Assembly (NCBI GenBank): GCA_012861695.1
Contig: JAAOOA010000477.1
Location: 186,001 to 250,000, forward strand
Source: Trematomus loennbergii
Taxonomy: Eukaryota; Chordata; Actinopteri; Perciformes; Nototheniidae
Length of the DNA stretch: 64,000 nt
Reading direction: 5' to 3'
Shown piece by piece: positions 46,311 to 58,955 of this stretch. The notes under the pieces are model-generated. The model was not told where the DNA came from. It worked only from the letters and a program-made list of their open reading frames with translations, and made no database searches. How positions within the stretch are numbered: position 1 is the stretch's first letter; every line of letters begins with the position of its first letter. Made by a program: the position numbers and the translations under genes.

Positions 46311-48892
46311 ATCAAAGCTGAAGTTTGTCTGAGCGACAGCAGAGCAGCAGCCGAGACAAGTCTCTGTTTCTCTGAAGAAACACTCAACTGAATCCAGCAG
46401 CTTTTTCTCACAACACAGCAGGACTCTGCAACACTGGTGAGTACACTACAGACACAAGCATCACTAACTAAATATTTAGTCAAAGTTGGATTAAAATCTG
46501 AATCTGACTGTATTACATCCATTTTACCATATAAAGAATATTACACAATATAAATGTGTCAGTTAAGATAAAAACCTCAACATTTACATTAGCACAGCCA
46601 AACATACAACTACAATGTAAACTCTGGTTAAGTTAGGCTAGAGAGCATACAGTCAAAGCTAGCATTAGCTTACTAATTTTCATATTTCCTGTATTTGAAA
46701 ACATCTTTATAATCGACTCTATAAATAGTAGAACCTAAATATTAGATTTTTATTCTGGACTCTCCAAAGCAGGGGATCTGGTGTTGTGTAAAAGTGTTGC
46801 TCATAAAAATGCATGACAATTAGATATTTCATCTTATATTATTTGTACACACTGTGGTAAGTAGCCTTGAGCTTTGAACCTGTTTCTGTAGTAACTGCTG
46901 TCTGCCTTTTGAAGCTGATAACGTTTACTGTTTTTTACTAGTATTAACTTCATGATGCTCAGCAGGAGGTTTCACTCTCTGTTCAACAACGGCAAAATCC
47001 CCCAAAATATTAGAGCTTACACATTGTGTTTCTTAGAGTTTAAACTGAATGCTGCTATGACTTTCCAGATGTATTTATAATATAACAAACAGAGAGATTT
47101 AACATTTAACAATAACAGTGTACTGCAAATTTGAGCAATCTTTCACCCTCTACATAATCATGATACATCAGCAGAGTTCAGTATCACCATCTATTGACTT
47201 ATAGCAAACAGATACAAGATTAAATCTATATACATTACAGTTTTTGTTTTTTTCACACGTTTTGTCCTCAGAGAGACATGTCTGCTGCCAGTCTTCTGCT
47301 GACTGAAGATCAGTTTCTGTGCTCCATCTGTCTGGATGTGTTCACTGATCCAGTCAGCACACCATGTGGACACAACTTCTGTAAAGCCTGCATCTCTCAA
47401 CACTGGGATACTAAAGTCCCGATCAGTGTCCTAACTGTAAAAAGTTTTCAACATAAAGCCTGAGCTGCTGGTCAACACTTTCATCTCTGAGATGGCTGCT
47501 CAGTTCAGACAGTCAGCTCAACAGAAAGCCAGCAGCAGCAGCTCAGAGCAACAAGTTGTCAAACCAGGAGAAGTTCCCTGTGACGTCTGCACTGGAACCA
47601 GACTGAAGGCCCTGAAGTCCTGCCTGGTGTGTCTGGTCCTACTGTGAGACTCACCTGGAGCCTCACCTGAAAGCAGGCTCGAAAAACATCAGCTGATCGA
47701 CCCTGAGGAGAACCTGGAAAGCAGGATGTGTGTGAAGCACGATAAACTGCTGGAGCTGTTCTGTAAGACCGACCAGGTGTGTGTCTGCATGCTCTGCACT
47801 TTAGACCACAAGACACATGATGTTGTTCCTCTGAAAGAAGGATATGAAGGAAAGAAGGCTGAGCTGGGGAAGACAGAGGCTGAAATTCAGCAGATGATCC
47901 AGAAGAGACGACTGAAGATTCAGGAGATGAATCGCTCAGTGGAGCTCAGTAAGGAAGGAGCAGACAGAGAGATAGCAGATGGTGTTCAGGTCTTCACCGC
48001 TCTGAAGGAGTCTGTTGAGAGAAGCCAGGCCGAGCTCATCGACACCATCAAAGAGAAGCAGAGAGAGACAGAGGAACAGGCTGAAGGCTTCATCAAAGAG
48101 CTGGAACAGGAAATCTCTGAGCTGAAGAAGAGAAGCTCTGAGGTGGAGCAGCTGTCACGCTCTGAAGACCAGCTCCACCTCCTCCAAAGCTTCACGTCCC
48201 TGAACGCTGCTCCACCCACCAAGAACTGGACAGAAGTCAGGGTCCGTCCACCTTCATATGAGGGGACTGTGAGGAGAGCTGTGACTCAGCTGGAGGAGAC
48301 GCTCAGTAAACAGATGAAGAAGCTGCTGAGGTGGAGCTGAAGAGGGTCCAGCAGTATGAGGTGGAGGTGACTCTTGATCCTGATACAGCACATCCCAACT
48401 CATCCTGTCTGATGATGGAAAACAAGTTAAACATGGTGATGTGAGAAGAATCTCCCAGACAATCCAGAGAGATTTGATATGTGTCTGTCTTAGCAAAGCA
48501 GAGTTTCTCTTCAGGAAGATTTTATTACGAGGTTCAGGTTAAAGGGAAGACTGAGTGGGATTTAGGAGTGGCCAGAGAGTCGATCAACAGGAAGGGAAGA
48601 TCACACGACTCCTCAGATGGTTACTGGATGATAGGTTGAGGAATGAAAATGAGTACAAGCTTTGCTGTCCTCAGTCCGTCTCTCTCTGAAGTCTCAGCCT
48701 GAGAAGGTGGGGGTGTTTGTGGATTATGAGGAGGGTCTGGTCTCCTTTTATGATGTTGATGCTGCAGCTCTGATCTACTCCTTCACTGGCTGCTGCTTCA
48801 AAGAGAAACTCTACCCATACTTTAGTCCCTCTTAATGATGGTGGTAAAAACTCTGCCCTCTGATCATCTCTCCTGTCAATCACACTGAGTAG
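46311..48892 (+). pseudogene. TRIM copy 3, frameshifted
   Basis: Exon 1 ends at 46436, and ATG is at 47278 after TCCTCAG. The first 40 codons, with CSIC and CGHNFCKAC, are in frame. The RING is broken near 47420 and ends at 47463. B-box 1 has losses near 47635 and 47670-47685. B-box 2 and the coiled coil are open from 47726 to 48340, where a missing T in GCTGCTTGAGG cuts the frame 30 codons earlier than in the other copies. PRY-SPRY traces run to TAG at 48890-48892. The promoter motif is intact although the coding frame is not. Confidence 0.85.
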
Positions 48893-50125
48893 AACAACCA
48901 TTTGATTTTCTACAGAAAGATTCACTCTCACTAAATGTAATAAATGTATTCAACTGGGGAAGTACATTGTACACATTGTTAATGTTTCAGAATCTGATCA
49001 CATATGGTTCACCTTGATGAGACGCATAAAAACACATAAAATACTGATGAGTATGTTCTAATGTACTCTAGTTTATTCTACGGATTGCACTTCCTGCCGT
49101 CATGACTTGAAGTGATCAGAAAACTATTTACTCAGAAATAAACTTTTACCACTTCTTTATATGTCAGGGGGACAAGAAAAGTATTTATTGTCTCAGAATT
49201 GTGTGTTCAAAAAGTGTTTCATACTTGCAGACATTACTAGTGGAAGTAATGCACTCCTTTTTCATTAGTAAAATACTGTATATATATTTTTTTATAATTT
49301 TCAATTGAGGGGAAAATGATGGGTCTCTGGTGTGTTTTAAAGGGGAAGTTCAGGATTGATTATTGAATTATAGTATATTGGTACAAAATGTATTTACAGT
49401 TACTTGGAGAATCAACAATACCTGATCATTAAACATTAGGCTGCAGTGGTTTAACAAACCAGGGAAAAAATGTTACATCTCAGCTGTCTGTGTGTTATGT
49501 TAATTGTATTTCGTCCACCTCTCTGCACACTGCTTGTAAAGTTTGAACAAAGCCTCAATGGATTAAAAAAAAGGAACAAAGAATGTTATTTTTGTTTTTT
49601 TTAAATGTACTTACTGAAGTACAGTTTTCACTAGTTCTCAATTTAGGGAAAGTATCTTAACTATTTCCATTTCTACTTAACTACATTTGTCTGATAGATT
49701 TGGTTCTTCTGAAGCTTTATAAACTATTTAAAACCCTCTTGGATCAGCTGATCATAGATATTAAGATTGCTGTATATGTTTGTTAGAAATAAGGCCATCA
49801 ACTGGTTAGCTTAGCTTAGCATAAAGACTGGAAACAGGGGAAGACAAAGCCAGCCTGTCCAAAGGTAACAAAATCCACCTATCAGCAGCTCTGAATCCAG
49901 TTGTTTAATCCATACCAAATCAGAGGAGTAAAAACATCAATAAGACGTTTAACAGGGGATTATGGGTCGGGCTATTTCTTGACTGGGACCAAAACAAGTT
50001 GCCAAATTGTTTTTACATTTCAGTTTTCGTACAGAGATATATTAAGTACACTTAAATGTGTATTTTGTCACTCACTATTTCCCCCTTTTCCTAGTATATA
50101 TGCTAAACTAAGCTAATCTAAGTGT
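48893..50125 (+). other. TRIM 3' flank and dispersed repeat, unit C
   Basis: Near-identical to 34313-35560. The repeat with the GCTTAGCTTAGC core occupies about 49795-50035. No gene is seen. Confidence 0.65.
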
Positions 50126-50128
50126 CTG

Positions 50129-50699
50129 ATGGCTGCAGCCTGTGTCAGTGAGAGCGGTCTGACTGGTTGGACTGCTTCTAATGATTATGATCTCATTCTT
50201 CACCTTGAACACACTCCAGCACTGCCTGTACAGGTGAGACTAACTCACTGCAAACGTCCCGTCTGACTGGGAGATAAATAAAGGGTTTTTTAAATATCAA
50301 AATTGCATGAAATATGCTTGTAAAGTCTATTTTATTAATGCCCTGTTTATAAGATGGAGCTTATCATTTGAAATGTCATTATTTTTAAAGAGGTGGATGG
50401 TGAATAATATTACAATTAAAAATGTTTCACTCACATCATGACTTTTTTTTATTACAGTACACGTTTTCTGAAATGTTATCTTTAAATATACTAACGCATA
50501 CAGAAACAGCACAGAAATGTGTACACTGGTTAAAACCAGGATCACATTCTTGTTTTATTGTCGACTTATTAGAGTCAAAGGTTTTACAGAGGGGAGTTTT
50601 GATATGGGTTTGTACCACTACATAAATCCAGAAAAACTGTCAGCAGCCTTTAAGAAAAATCTATTCTCCACATGTTTTTTAGGGAAACAGATGTTATAA
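50129..50699 (+). pseudogene. Two-exon small gene candidate, copy 3 (frameshifted)
   Basis: Exon a (50129-50233) and the splice sites are intact. Exon b (50458-50699) lacks one T after GAGTCAAAGG near 50585, the same change as in copy 0. Confidence 0.35.
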
Positions 50700-52181
50700 T
50701 CCTTAACGCAATCATCAATAATCAGTCTATAAATCTGGCTATTGATGATATATGAACAAACCACTCAGAGTACAGATGGGAGTGAAACTCATTTGAAAAA
50801 TAAAAAAAGGCCTTGTATTGTGAATTTACATTTTGCAGTACACAGGTAATTAAGTTAAAAAAATAGTAACTAATTCATATGACCACTTTTTGTATTAGAT
50901 TCTAATTTAATCTGGCATTATTTAATGATAACATAGTAAGGAATCAAAATAGCCCAACCTTTCAAAACTGTCAACCAATGGTGACATACCTTCACCTGTT
51001 AGCGACACAATGCTTGAATAGCACGTTCTCTAACAGGGAGTTGGCTCAAGGATAAGAGGTTAAAATAAGGGCAGTGTCTGCAAGATTCAATACAACCTGT
51101 CTGCACTGAGTAAACTAAAATATGCTATGAGACAGTGAACAAATGTGCAATCTCATAGTACGTCCCAACACACACAATATGTCTAAGAATACTTCAGTTG
51201 TACTGTGTGAATGAGGTCAAAGGTTATATTTCAATGTGTGTTCATTGAATTATACTGGAAGTAGTGTATCAGGTTGTTTCTGTGCTGAATGACAAACTAA
51301 TTGACTTAACAACTGAGTATTTGCACTTGTGAGGGATCTTAAAGTCTGTTGATAGATGCCTTACTGACTTTGACCTTTAAAAAACGAGAGACACAAAAAA
51401 CCTCACTGACATTGAACTGTCTGACTGACTGAGTGCAAGTAGTGGAAGAAGTATTAAAGAGGCACTGTTATGCTTTGGGGTTTCCCCTTTCCTGTAGTGT
51501 GTTCTGGAGGTTTGTGTGCATGTGAATGGTCTGCAAAATAATAAATATTACATAAAAATACTCAGATCTTGTACTTGAGTAAAAGTAGAAGTACTCAGAT
51601 CTCTTTCAAGTCATTGATTTTATATTAAACACTATTTCTTACCAAAGGAACTGTTAGCACATGGGAATATAATTGATGATATATTTTCCAATACAGATGT
51701 TCTGTGATATTTTCTGTGAACTTGAAACTGAGTGTTTCTATAGTTTAGTCATGATACTTTTACTTTTTGTGAAGTGGAAAAAGAGCAATTGTATCCCATT
51801 GAGTTGTGTTTGTAAAAGTCCAATAGTTGCAGAATCTGAGTTAATATACATAGCTAGAGAATTTAAATTTGATGCAAATGTATACTTCTACTTCACGGAG
51901 GAAGATCAGGGCCTCATGTGAAATCAAATATCTTTTGAGATCTGAAAAAAGTGATTTTTTGGTTTATGTCTGAATTGATTTGGGGAAATTGAAATCTGAC
52001 CAAAAAGTGTAATTCTTTAAAAAACAAAAGTCAGAATTTGAAAAAAAAAAAATCACTTTTGGTCAGATCTCAACAAAATATTTCAGTCGTGGCACTAATC
52101 ATCTTCTGTACAACTCCAAACATTATATATACTTTTGACTCGACCACAATTATTTGGCAGCTTCAGTTACTTAACAATTAC
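50700..52181. other. Unit C tail and unit D left flank
   Basis: 50700-51550 is the unit tail. 51545-51600 is a short piece of the AGTACTTGAGTAAAAGT repeat, which forms the C/D junction. 51601-52181 is paralogous to 20430-21024. No gene is seen. Confidence 0.6.
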
Positions 52182-52185
52182 TTAA

Positions 52186-54704
52186 AGTCACCTATTATGC
52201 AAACCACTTCTCCATGTCTCTTTACATCAACATGTGTCCCCTCTTTTCATGTCTCTTCTACATCAACATGTGTCCCCTCTTCTTCATGTCTTTCTACATC
52301 AACATGTGTCCCCTCTTCTTCATGTCTCTTCTACATCAACATGTGTCCCCTCTTCTTCATGTCTCTTCTACATCAACATGTGTCCCTCTTCTTCATGTCT
52401 CTTCTACATCACATGTGTCCCCTCTTCTTCATGTCTCTTCTACATCAACATGTGTCCCCTCTTCTTCATGTCTTTTCTACATCAACATGTGTCCCCTCTT
52501 CTTCATGTCTCTTCTACATCAACATGGTCCCTCTTCTTCATGTCTCTTCTACATCAACATGTGTCCCATCTTCTTCTCTTCTACATCAACATGTGTCCCC
52601 TCTTCTTCATGTCTCTTCTACATCAGCATGTGTCCCCTCTTCTTCATGTCTCTTCTACATCAACATGTGTCCCCTCTTCTTCATGTCTCTTCTACATCAA
52701 CATGTGTCCCCTCTTCTTCATGTCTCTTCTACATCAACATGTGTCCCCTCTTCTTCATGTCTCTTCTACATCAACATGTGTCCCTCTTCTTCATGTCTCT
52801 TCTACATCAACATGTGTCCCCTCTTCTTCATGTCTCTTCTACATCAACATGTGTCCCCTCTTCTTCATGTCTCTTCTACATCAACATGTGTCCCCTCTTC
52901 TTCATGTCTCTTCTACATCAACATGTGTCCTCTCTTCTTCATGTCTCTTCTACATCATCGTGTCCCCTCTTCTTCAAGTCTCTTCTACATCAACATGTGT
53001 CCCCTCTTCATCATGTCTCTTCTACATCAACATGTGTCCCCTCTTCTTCATGTCTCTTCTACATCAACATGTGTCCCCTCTTCTTCATGTCTCTCCTACA
53101 TCAACATGTGTCCCCTCTTCTTCATGTCTCTTCTACATCAACATGTGTCCCCTCTTCTCCATGTCTCTTCTACATCAACATGTGTCCCCTCTTCTTCATG
53201 TCTCTTCTACATCAACATGTGTCCCCTCTTCTTCATGTCTCTTCTACATCAACATGTGTCCTCTCTTCTTCATGTCTCTTCTACATCATCATGTGTCCCC
53301 TCTTCTTCAAGTCTCTTCTACATCAACATGTGTCCCCTCTTCTTCATGTCTCTTCTACATCAACATGTGTCCCCTCTTCTTCATGTCTCTTCTACATCAA
53401 CATGTGTCCTCTCTTCTTCATGTCTCTTCTACATCAACATGTGTCCCCTCTTCTTCATGTCTCTTCTTCATCAACATGTGTCCCCTCTTCTTCATGTCTC
53501 TTCTACATCAACATGTGTCCCCTCTTCTTCATGTCTCTTCTACATCAACATGTGTCCTCTCTTCTTCATGTCTCTTCTACATCATCATGTGTCCCCTCTT
53601 CTTCAAGTCTCTTCTACATCAACATGTGTCCCCTCTTCTTCATGTCTCTTCTACATCAACATGTGTCCTCTCTTCTTCATGTCTCTTCTACATCAACATG
53701 TGTCCCCTCTTCTTCATGTCTCTTCTACATCAACACGTGTCCCCTCTTCTTCATGTCTCTTCTACATCAACATGTGTCCCCTCTTCTTCATGTCTTTTCT
53801 ACATCAACATGTGTCCCTCTTCTTCATGTCTCTTCTACATCAACATGTGTCCCTCTTCTTCCATGTCTCTTCTACATCAACATGTGTCCCCTCTTCTTCA
53901 TGTCTGTCCTACATCAACATGTGTCCCCTCTTCTTCATGTCTCTTCTACATCAACATGTGTCCCCTCTTCTTCATGTCTCTTCTACATCAACATGTGTCC
54001 CCTCTTCTTCATGTCTCTTCTACATCAACATGTGTCCCCTCTTCTTCATGTCTCTTCTACATCAACATGTGTCCCTCTTCTTCATGTCTCTTCTACATCA
54101 ACATGTGTCCCCTCTTCTTCATGTCTCTTCTACATCAACATGTGTCCCCTCTTTCATGTCTCTTCTACATCAACATGTGTCCCCTCTTCTTCATGTCTCT
54201 TCTACATCACCATGTGTCCCCTCTTCTTCATGTCTCTTCTACATCAACATGTGTCCCCTCTGTGTAAAGAGACTCTGAAAGTTTCAGGAACAAAGATTCT
54301 CTCTCTTTTTGTCCTGATCCATTTCTATAAAAACCTGTCTGAAAATGAGCTGATCAGATTTTGGTCACTTGATGATGTCATAACGATGTTTTGTCTTGTG
54401 TAACCATTAGCCAATCACCAACCAAGGTAAACCCCCCCCCCCCCCCACCTTATCACCTGAATCTCCTCCTAGAGCACCATTGTGTTCTTTGTAACCAAAT
54501 CTCTCTCAGAGGGGCGTGGGGAGGGGCTCCTTATTTTCATCTGAAGTAACAGACAGAGAATCAGCACTTTTGAAACAGGGCTGAAACAGAGGGGATTATG
54601 GGATGCTGCAATGATCTGTTTGGTGTTTCAGCCAATCAGAGACATGTTCTGTGTATATCTGAGACCTATAATATATTGATGAAAAACAGTATAATAGGGG
54701 ACCT
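52186..54704. mobile_element. TTAA-flanked MITE with a greatly expanded minisatellite
   Basis: Flanked by TTAA at 52182-52185 and 54705-54708. The left end AGTCACCTATTATGC and the complement of the right end AGGTCCCCTATTAT form an imperfect inverted repeat. The region right of the array (54261-54704) matches 21567-22010, including the run of C (54432-54447). Confidence 0.88.
52215..54260 (+). repeat. 37-bp minisatellite, about 55 copies
   Basis: Same unit as in 21061-21566, four times longer. Because 37 is not a multiple of three and the unit has no stop in any forward frame, all three forward frames stay open for over 2 kb. Variant units (CATCATC followed by TTCAAGTC) recur at 52975, 53308 and 53604, offsets of 9 and 8 units. 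Confidence 0.98.
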
Positions 54705-55014
54705 TTAAATACAAGATCAACAAATGATTGATGATGCTTTTCCAATTACATAATATATACCTTTATGCACCAATTTGTGCTTTTGGTAAGTTACGTTTGT
54801 TTTGATGCTGACATTAAAACACAGACACTAAAAATAATACGAGTTTGAGTTTATACATTAGAGATTCTGCAGCTTTTACACATCTTTCACCTCTTCTTCA
54901 CACCTTTCTTCAAACTTAGGTAGTAGAATTTAAATTCAGGAACATTTTCTGAAGTACAAAAGTGTTAACAAGTGCACAAACTACAAACTACACTTCATTG
55001 AACATGTTTGAAGA

Positions 55015-56247
55015 TTTATTATCAACACTCTTTCTCAGACTGTGCTATAAAGAGCTGGTTTGATGTGTAAATTGGCCCCATGTCCTCAGGGTTTCTTCAC
55101 CACCTGTTGGAACAGAAGAAACACGTTAAAGGCGACAAACACACTTTCCTTTGCCCTGAAAACAGATGAATGAAGGGAACCCAGCGTGTGTTTTCTTACC
55201 TTTCAACATTTCTACAGCGTGTTCAGTCTGCTGATGTCGTTCCTGCTCATCTGATTGGCCGTGCCGAACTCTACGTTGGCGTTGGGGATCGGCACCATGG
55301 TGGGCATATTGTTCCCGCTGAAGGCATACCTGGAAACATTAAGAGCACAGAGGCTTCATTATTATTAGCTTGTATATATTAAACATTTAGAAACCATTGA
55401 GACTCAAATGCTCCTAAACGAGTCGGTTCAGTCACCAAAACAAATCTGATCCATCTCAATATTATGACGACATATTTATTGTGTAAATGAGAAAAAGGCC
55501 TATAAGGCAGTGTAGGTAAATTGTATATTTTGCATTTTCTTTGAGAGCTTGGGACCTATTTTAATCCTGGTTTCACTCTTATCAATGTTATGCATTTAAA
55601 TATTATCTATCATTATTATTTGCCAACTGTTTATTAATTCTGTCGCTGTAATAACTTCATTTAGCTGCTTTATTAAGAAAAAGAATAAAAGAAGAGATGG
55701 GTTGGACTATTCAAAATGTTTTCAGCTTTTTTTTCAGAATTATATTTTTAGAATTTGAGTTTTTTTCATAATTTTCACTTTCCCTCCTAATTTGATTATT
55801 TTCTCATATTTTAACTTTTTCACAGAACTAGACTTTTTTCAGGATTAGATATTTTTTTCATATTTAGATTTTTCTAAGATTTAGATTTTTTCTAAGAAAT
55901 CAAACTTATCCGAAATTATATAAATTCTTCATGTTACTCACCTGTCCAGGCTACCAGTAGTCCAAGGGTATTTTTTTTTCAAATAAAAACGGACATATTT
56001 AGCTGTTTTTGGGTCTGTAGAAATACATTTGCACTTTTATTTCTTGGGCTCTCCTTACTGCAATTCAAGCCTCAGTTCTGTCTACAACTCATTGTTTTGG
56101 GTGAACTGTTCCTTTGACTTATATCCAATATATGCGTATATAAATGAAGATGAATGCTTGGTAACCTGTGGTACTGCATGACGGAGTTGTAGTCGTATGG
56201 TGTGTTCAGGTTCAGCGTGTTTATCTTGTCGAAGGCGTACGCCCAAC
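55015..56247 (-). pseudogene. Astacin metalloprotease, 3' exons of unit D
   Basis: The exon at 56247-56166 encodes GWAYAFDKINTLNLNTPYDY and SVMQYHR (Tyr present). The exon at 55329-55203 encodes YAFSGNNMPTMVPIPNAN but ends RLNTL followed by TAG, so the last three residues, including the terminal Cys of the catalytic domain, are lost. One further change gives EFGTANQ for EFGAANQ. The polyadenylation signal (complement at 55015-55020) is kept. No zinc-site exon is present in the unit, as in unit A. Confidence 0.8.
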
Positions 56248-57770
56248 CTGAGAGGACGAGAATCACAGCGAGGGTCAGAAAACACAGAAAATGAACTTCA
56301 CCCCATTCCTCAGATCATTGTGAAGTTAGTTGTGTATTAGATGAGTGTAAAACATGAAAGGGTTGATCAATACAGGATTTAAAGTGACATTATTTGGCTG
56401 TGATTTCAATGTATTCCCATGGAGTTGCATCCATTATGAATGCAACTAACAGTAAGTCAATTTAGCATGATCTACTTTTCATCAGTGTTCAAATTAGATT
56501 GGATTTGTTCTGAGCAGAATGATATAAATGCAGAGTTTTCACTTTCTTTTTGCTGAATGGGAAACAGAATCTCTTAGCTCACCAAAAAGCTGACCTTAAC
56601 ACCAGTGCCTAGATCTACAAAATGTCACCCAAAGACACAAGTATAAACCAAGGAGAGACTCAAGGGGCGGACAAAAAGACTACAATCAGATGCAAAAGAG
56701 CTGTGAGAAGACCAAAGAAACTACAAAGACATGAAAAACAGCTGCAAAACGACACGAAGAAACTATGAAAAGTGTGGAAATAACAACAGATACATAAAGA
56801 AACTCCAAAGAGAGTCAAAATGACTATGTGATATGTTTTCAAAGACTCAACATGACTACTAAGGCACTCAGAATGACCACAATGGTACACATAATGACCA
56901 CAATAAGACAAGACATGTCCACAAAGTGGCACAAAGAGACACTTAATCACCACAAAGAGACACTAAATGACTGCAGAGAGACAGTCAATTACCAAAAGAG
57001 ACACTTAAGGCCTACAAAAGACTCAAAACGACTCTGAGGAGACTAATAAGGACTTGAAAGTTACACAAAATAATCAAAACAAAGAGACACAACATGACCA
57101 CAGAGAGACTCAAGTGACTAAAAAGTTGCATAACATGTCTATAAAAAGACAAAACTTGACTACAAAGACACTCATTATTTCATATCTGGAGTTTTTGCAC
57201 TTTGTATTTTATATTTCTTAAATTGTGTTCACTGTTGCCTGCATGAGGGACTTTGCCTCTCTTCAAAAGTTGACATGTGCTCTTCCTCAGAGTGACAGAA
57301 GAGCTCAAACTGTTCTCTGCTAATGTTTGTCCTGACGTCTCACTGTTTACCTTTCACTCTACAACAAGCGTCTTTGTCCGGAGGGATTTGAAGAATGAGT
57401 GGCACGTACGCAGCACAAAGCGCAGTGTGCTGAGGAATCTGCTCTCCACTGAGGCGTGTGTTGTGTTCTCACTTAAGAAGAATGGTCTGAACGCACGCTG
57501 AGGAAACCAGTTCTCACTCACCTTGACTTTTTGTCTGCGTTCCAACTCGCATACTTTTCTCTTTTTAGTATGCTACCTGGAACTTTGAACCTCTTCCTCA
57601 TACTTGTGTGCACGAAGAATTTTGGTCCAGGTTATCCAGAAAATACGGGGGTCAACCGGTGCAAACACTTCCATTCAGACATTTAAAGGGGTCCTTTTAT
57701 GTTTTTTTGGGGGTTTCGATTTCCTGTATTGTGTTATATATTTGGGTGCATGTAAATGGTCTGGTTTCAG
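56248..57770. other. Unit D segment right of the astacin exons
   Basis: Paralogous to 23650-25030. The purine-rich degenerate tandem repeat (56620-57170) is longest here. The 74-codon open stretch is at 57277-57501. 57680-57770 is the truncated left end of the MITE seen at 24975. No gene is assigned. Confidence 0.55.
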
Positions 57771-57953
57771 ACAGAGGGTGAAAGGTCAGGTGCCTTGCTC
57801 AAGGGCACTTCGGCAGTGGCCCAGGAGGTGAACTGGCCCCTCTCCAGTACCAGTCCATACTCCGTATTCTTTGGTCCGATCGGGACGTGAACCGGCAACC
57901 CTTCGGGCCACAGTCCAATCCCCTACAGACTGAACCACTCCCGCCCCTTGAAT
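57771..57953 (+). repeat. SINE-like repeat, uninterrupted copy
   Basis: Contains GGTGCCTTGCTCAAGGGCAC and AACCCTTCGGGCCACAG. It is the empty-site counterpart of 6901-7034 plus 8487-8513. Confidence 0.8.
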
Positions 57954-58809
57954 GACTTTGTATACTGCAGGGTAGCTTGTGAATTTACTCCAGGTGGAAC
58001 TAAAGTCTGATTCAACACTTGATTATATTTCACATTATTAATCCAGATCTGTAAAGTAACTAAAGGTATTAATCAATTGTAGTGGAGTAAAAGTACAACG
58101 TAGCAAACAATTGCACTTAAGTACAGACTGTTAAAGGTGATTTAAACCTGAGAGCAGGATTAGCTGAAAAGAGTCCAAGGAAGCTTATTTTAAAGTTAAC
58201 AGCATTTAATTAAACAAATGATACGGTGATACAAATGGAATGTGTAAGAGTGGATCGGCTCTCCCGTTCGCGTGGGGTGCCGCTGCCTCCTCCCAGCTGT
58301 TGTTTATCGCGTGGCCGGGGTAGAGAGAGAGCGTTTTTTCCTGTCCATCATTTGTTATAATCTATAGTCCTCTCCTATTGGCCGGTCTCGACGGGGGGCG
58401 GGTCTTCCTCCTGGGTTCGTTCCTCTGTGATTAATATCGCATCTAATAAGAGGATTTAGACGTTGTGTGTTTATTGTATAACTCCACAAGCCTTTACTCC
58501 TCATATTTCTTACAAGACCCATTTTCAAACAGTCAGTTCAGGGAGGAGGAAGTGTTTCACCAGCTGCTCTTAAACAGGGACCATAACACAGCGTTGTGAA
58601 ATATAGCTATAAATCTCCAGTTGTGTAAAGAGATGTCCTTTATGTATTGAGAACATATTCCTACTTATGCGCAATACAATATTTGAAAAGCCTCTTGGAT
58701 CAGCTGTAAAATGCATCGTCACAAAGTGAAATAACAAGCCTCAATAGTTCTTCCTCCACTTCCTCTTGGCAAACTGCCACTGAGAGGTGGAACCACACTG
58801 TAAGAGAAG
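57954..58809 (+). promoter_or_regulatory. TRIM copy 4 upstream region
   Basis: A partial hAT-like repeat (to about 58130) is followed by the conserved upstream segment shared with units A and B. The empty hAT site is near 58364. No coding signal is seen. Confidence 0.55.
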
Positions 58810-58827
58810 AGTTTCAATTTCCCGGAA
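58810..58827 (+). promoter_or_regulatory. ISRE overlapping a GAS site, TRIM copy 4
   Basis: AGTTTCAATTTCCC (58810-58823) is a full ISRE match, and TTCCCGGAA (58819-58827) is a palindromic GAS. It lies about 130 bp before the exon 1 donor. This is the copy with the best coding frame. Confidence 0.65.
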
Positions 58828-58955
58828 ATGAAAGCTGAAGTTTGTATGAGCGACAGCAGAGCAGCAGCCGAGACAAGTCTCTGTTTCTCTGAAGAAACAC
58901 TCAACTGAATCCAGAAGCTTTTTCTCAACAACACAGCAGGACTCTGCAAACACTG
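58828..58955 (+). other. Non-coding exon 1 of TRIM copy 4
   Basis: The sequence after the ISRE/GAS motif, ending ACACTG|gtgagt at 58955, is conserved in all four units with the same donor. It contains no long open frame and is taken as the 5' UTR exon. The exact start is not determinable. Confidence 0.55.

Noticed and set aside
52038..54403. Three overlapping open frames of about 680-750 codons in all forward frames, rich in Ser, His and Cys
   Set aside because: They are the 37-bp minisatellite read in three phases. The unit has no stop in any forward frame, and there is no start context, conserved length or splice support.
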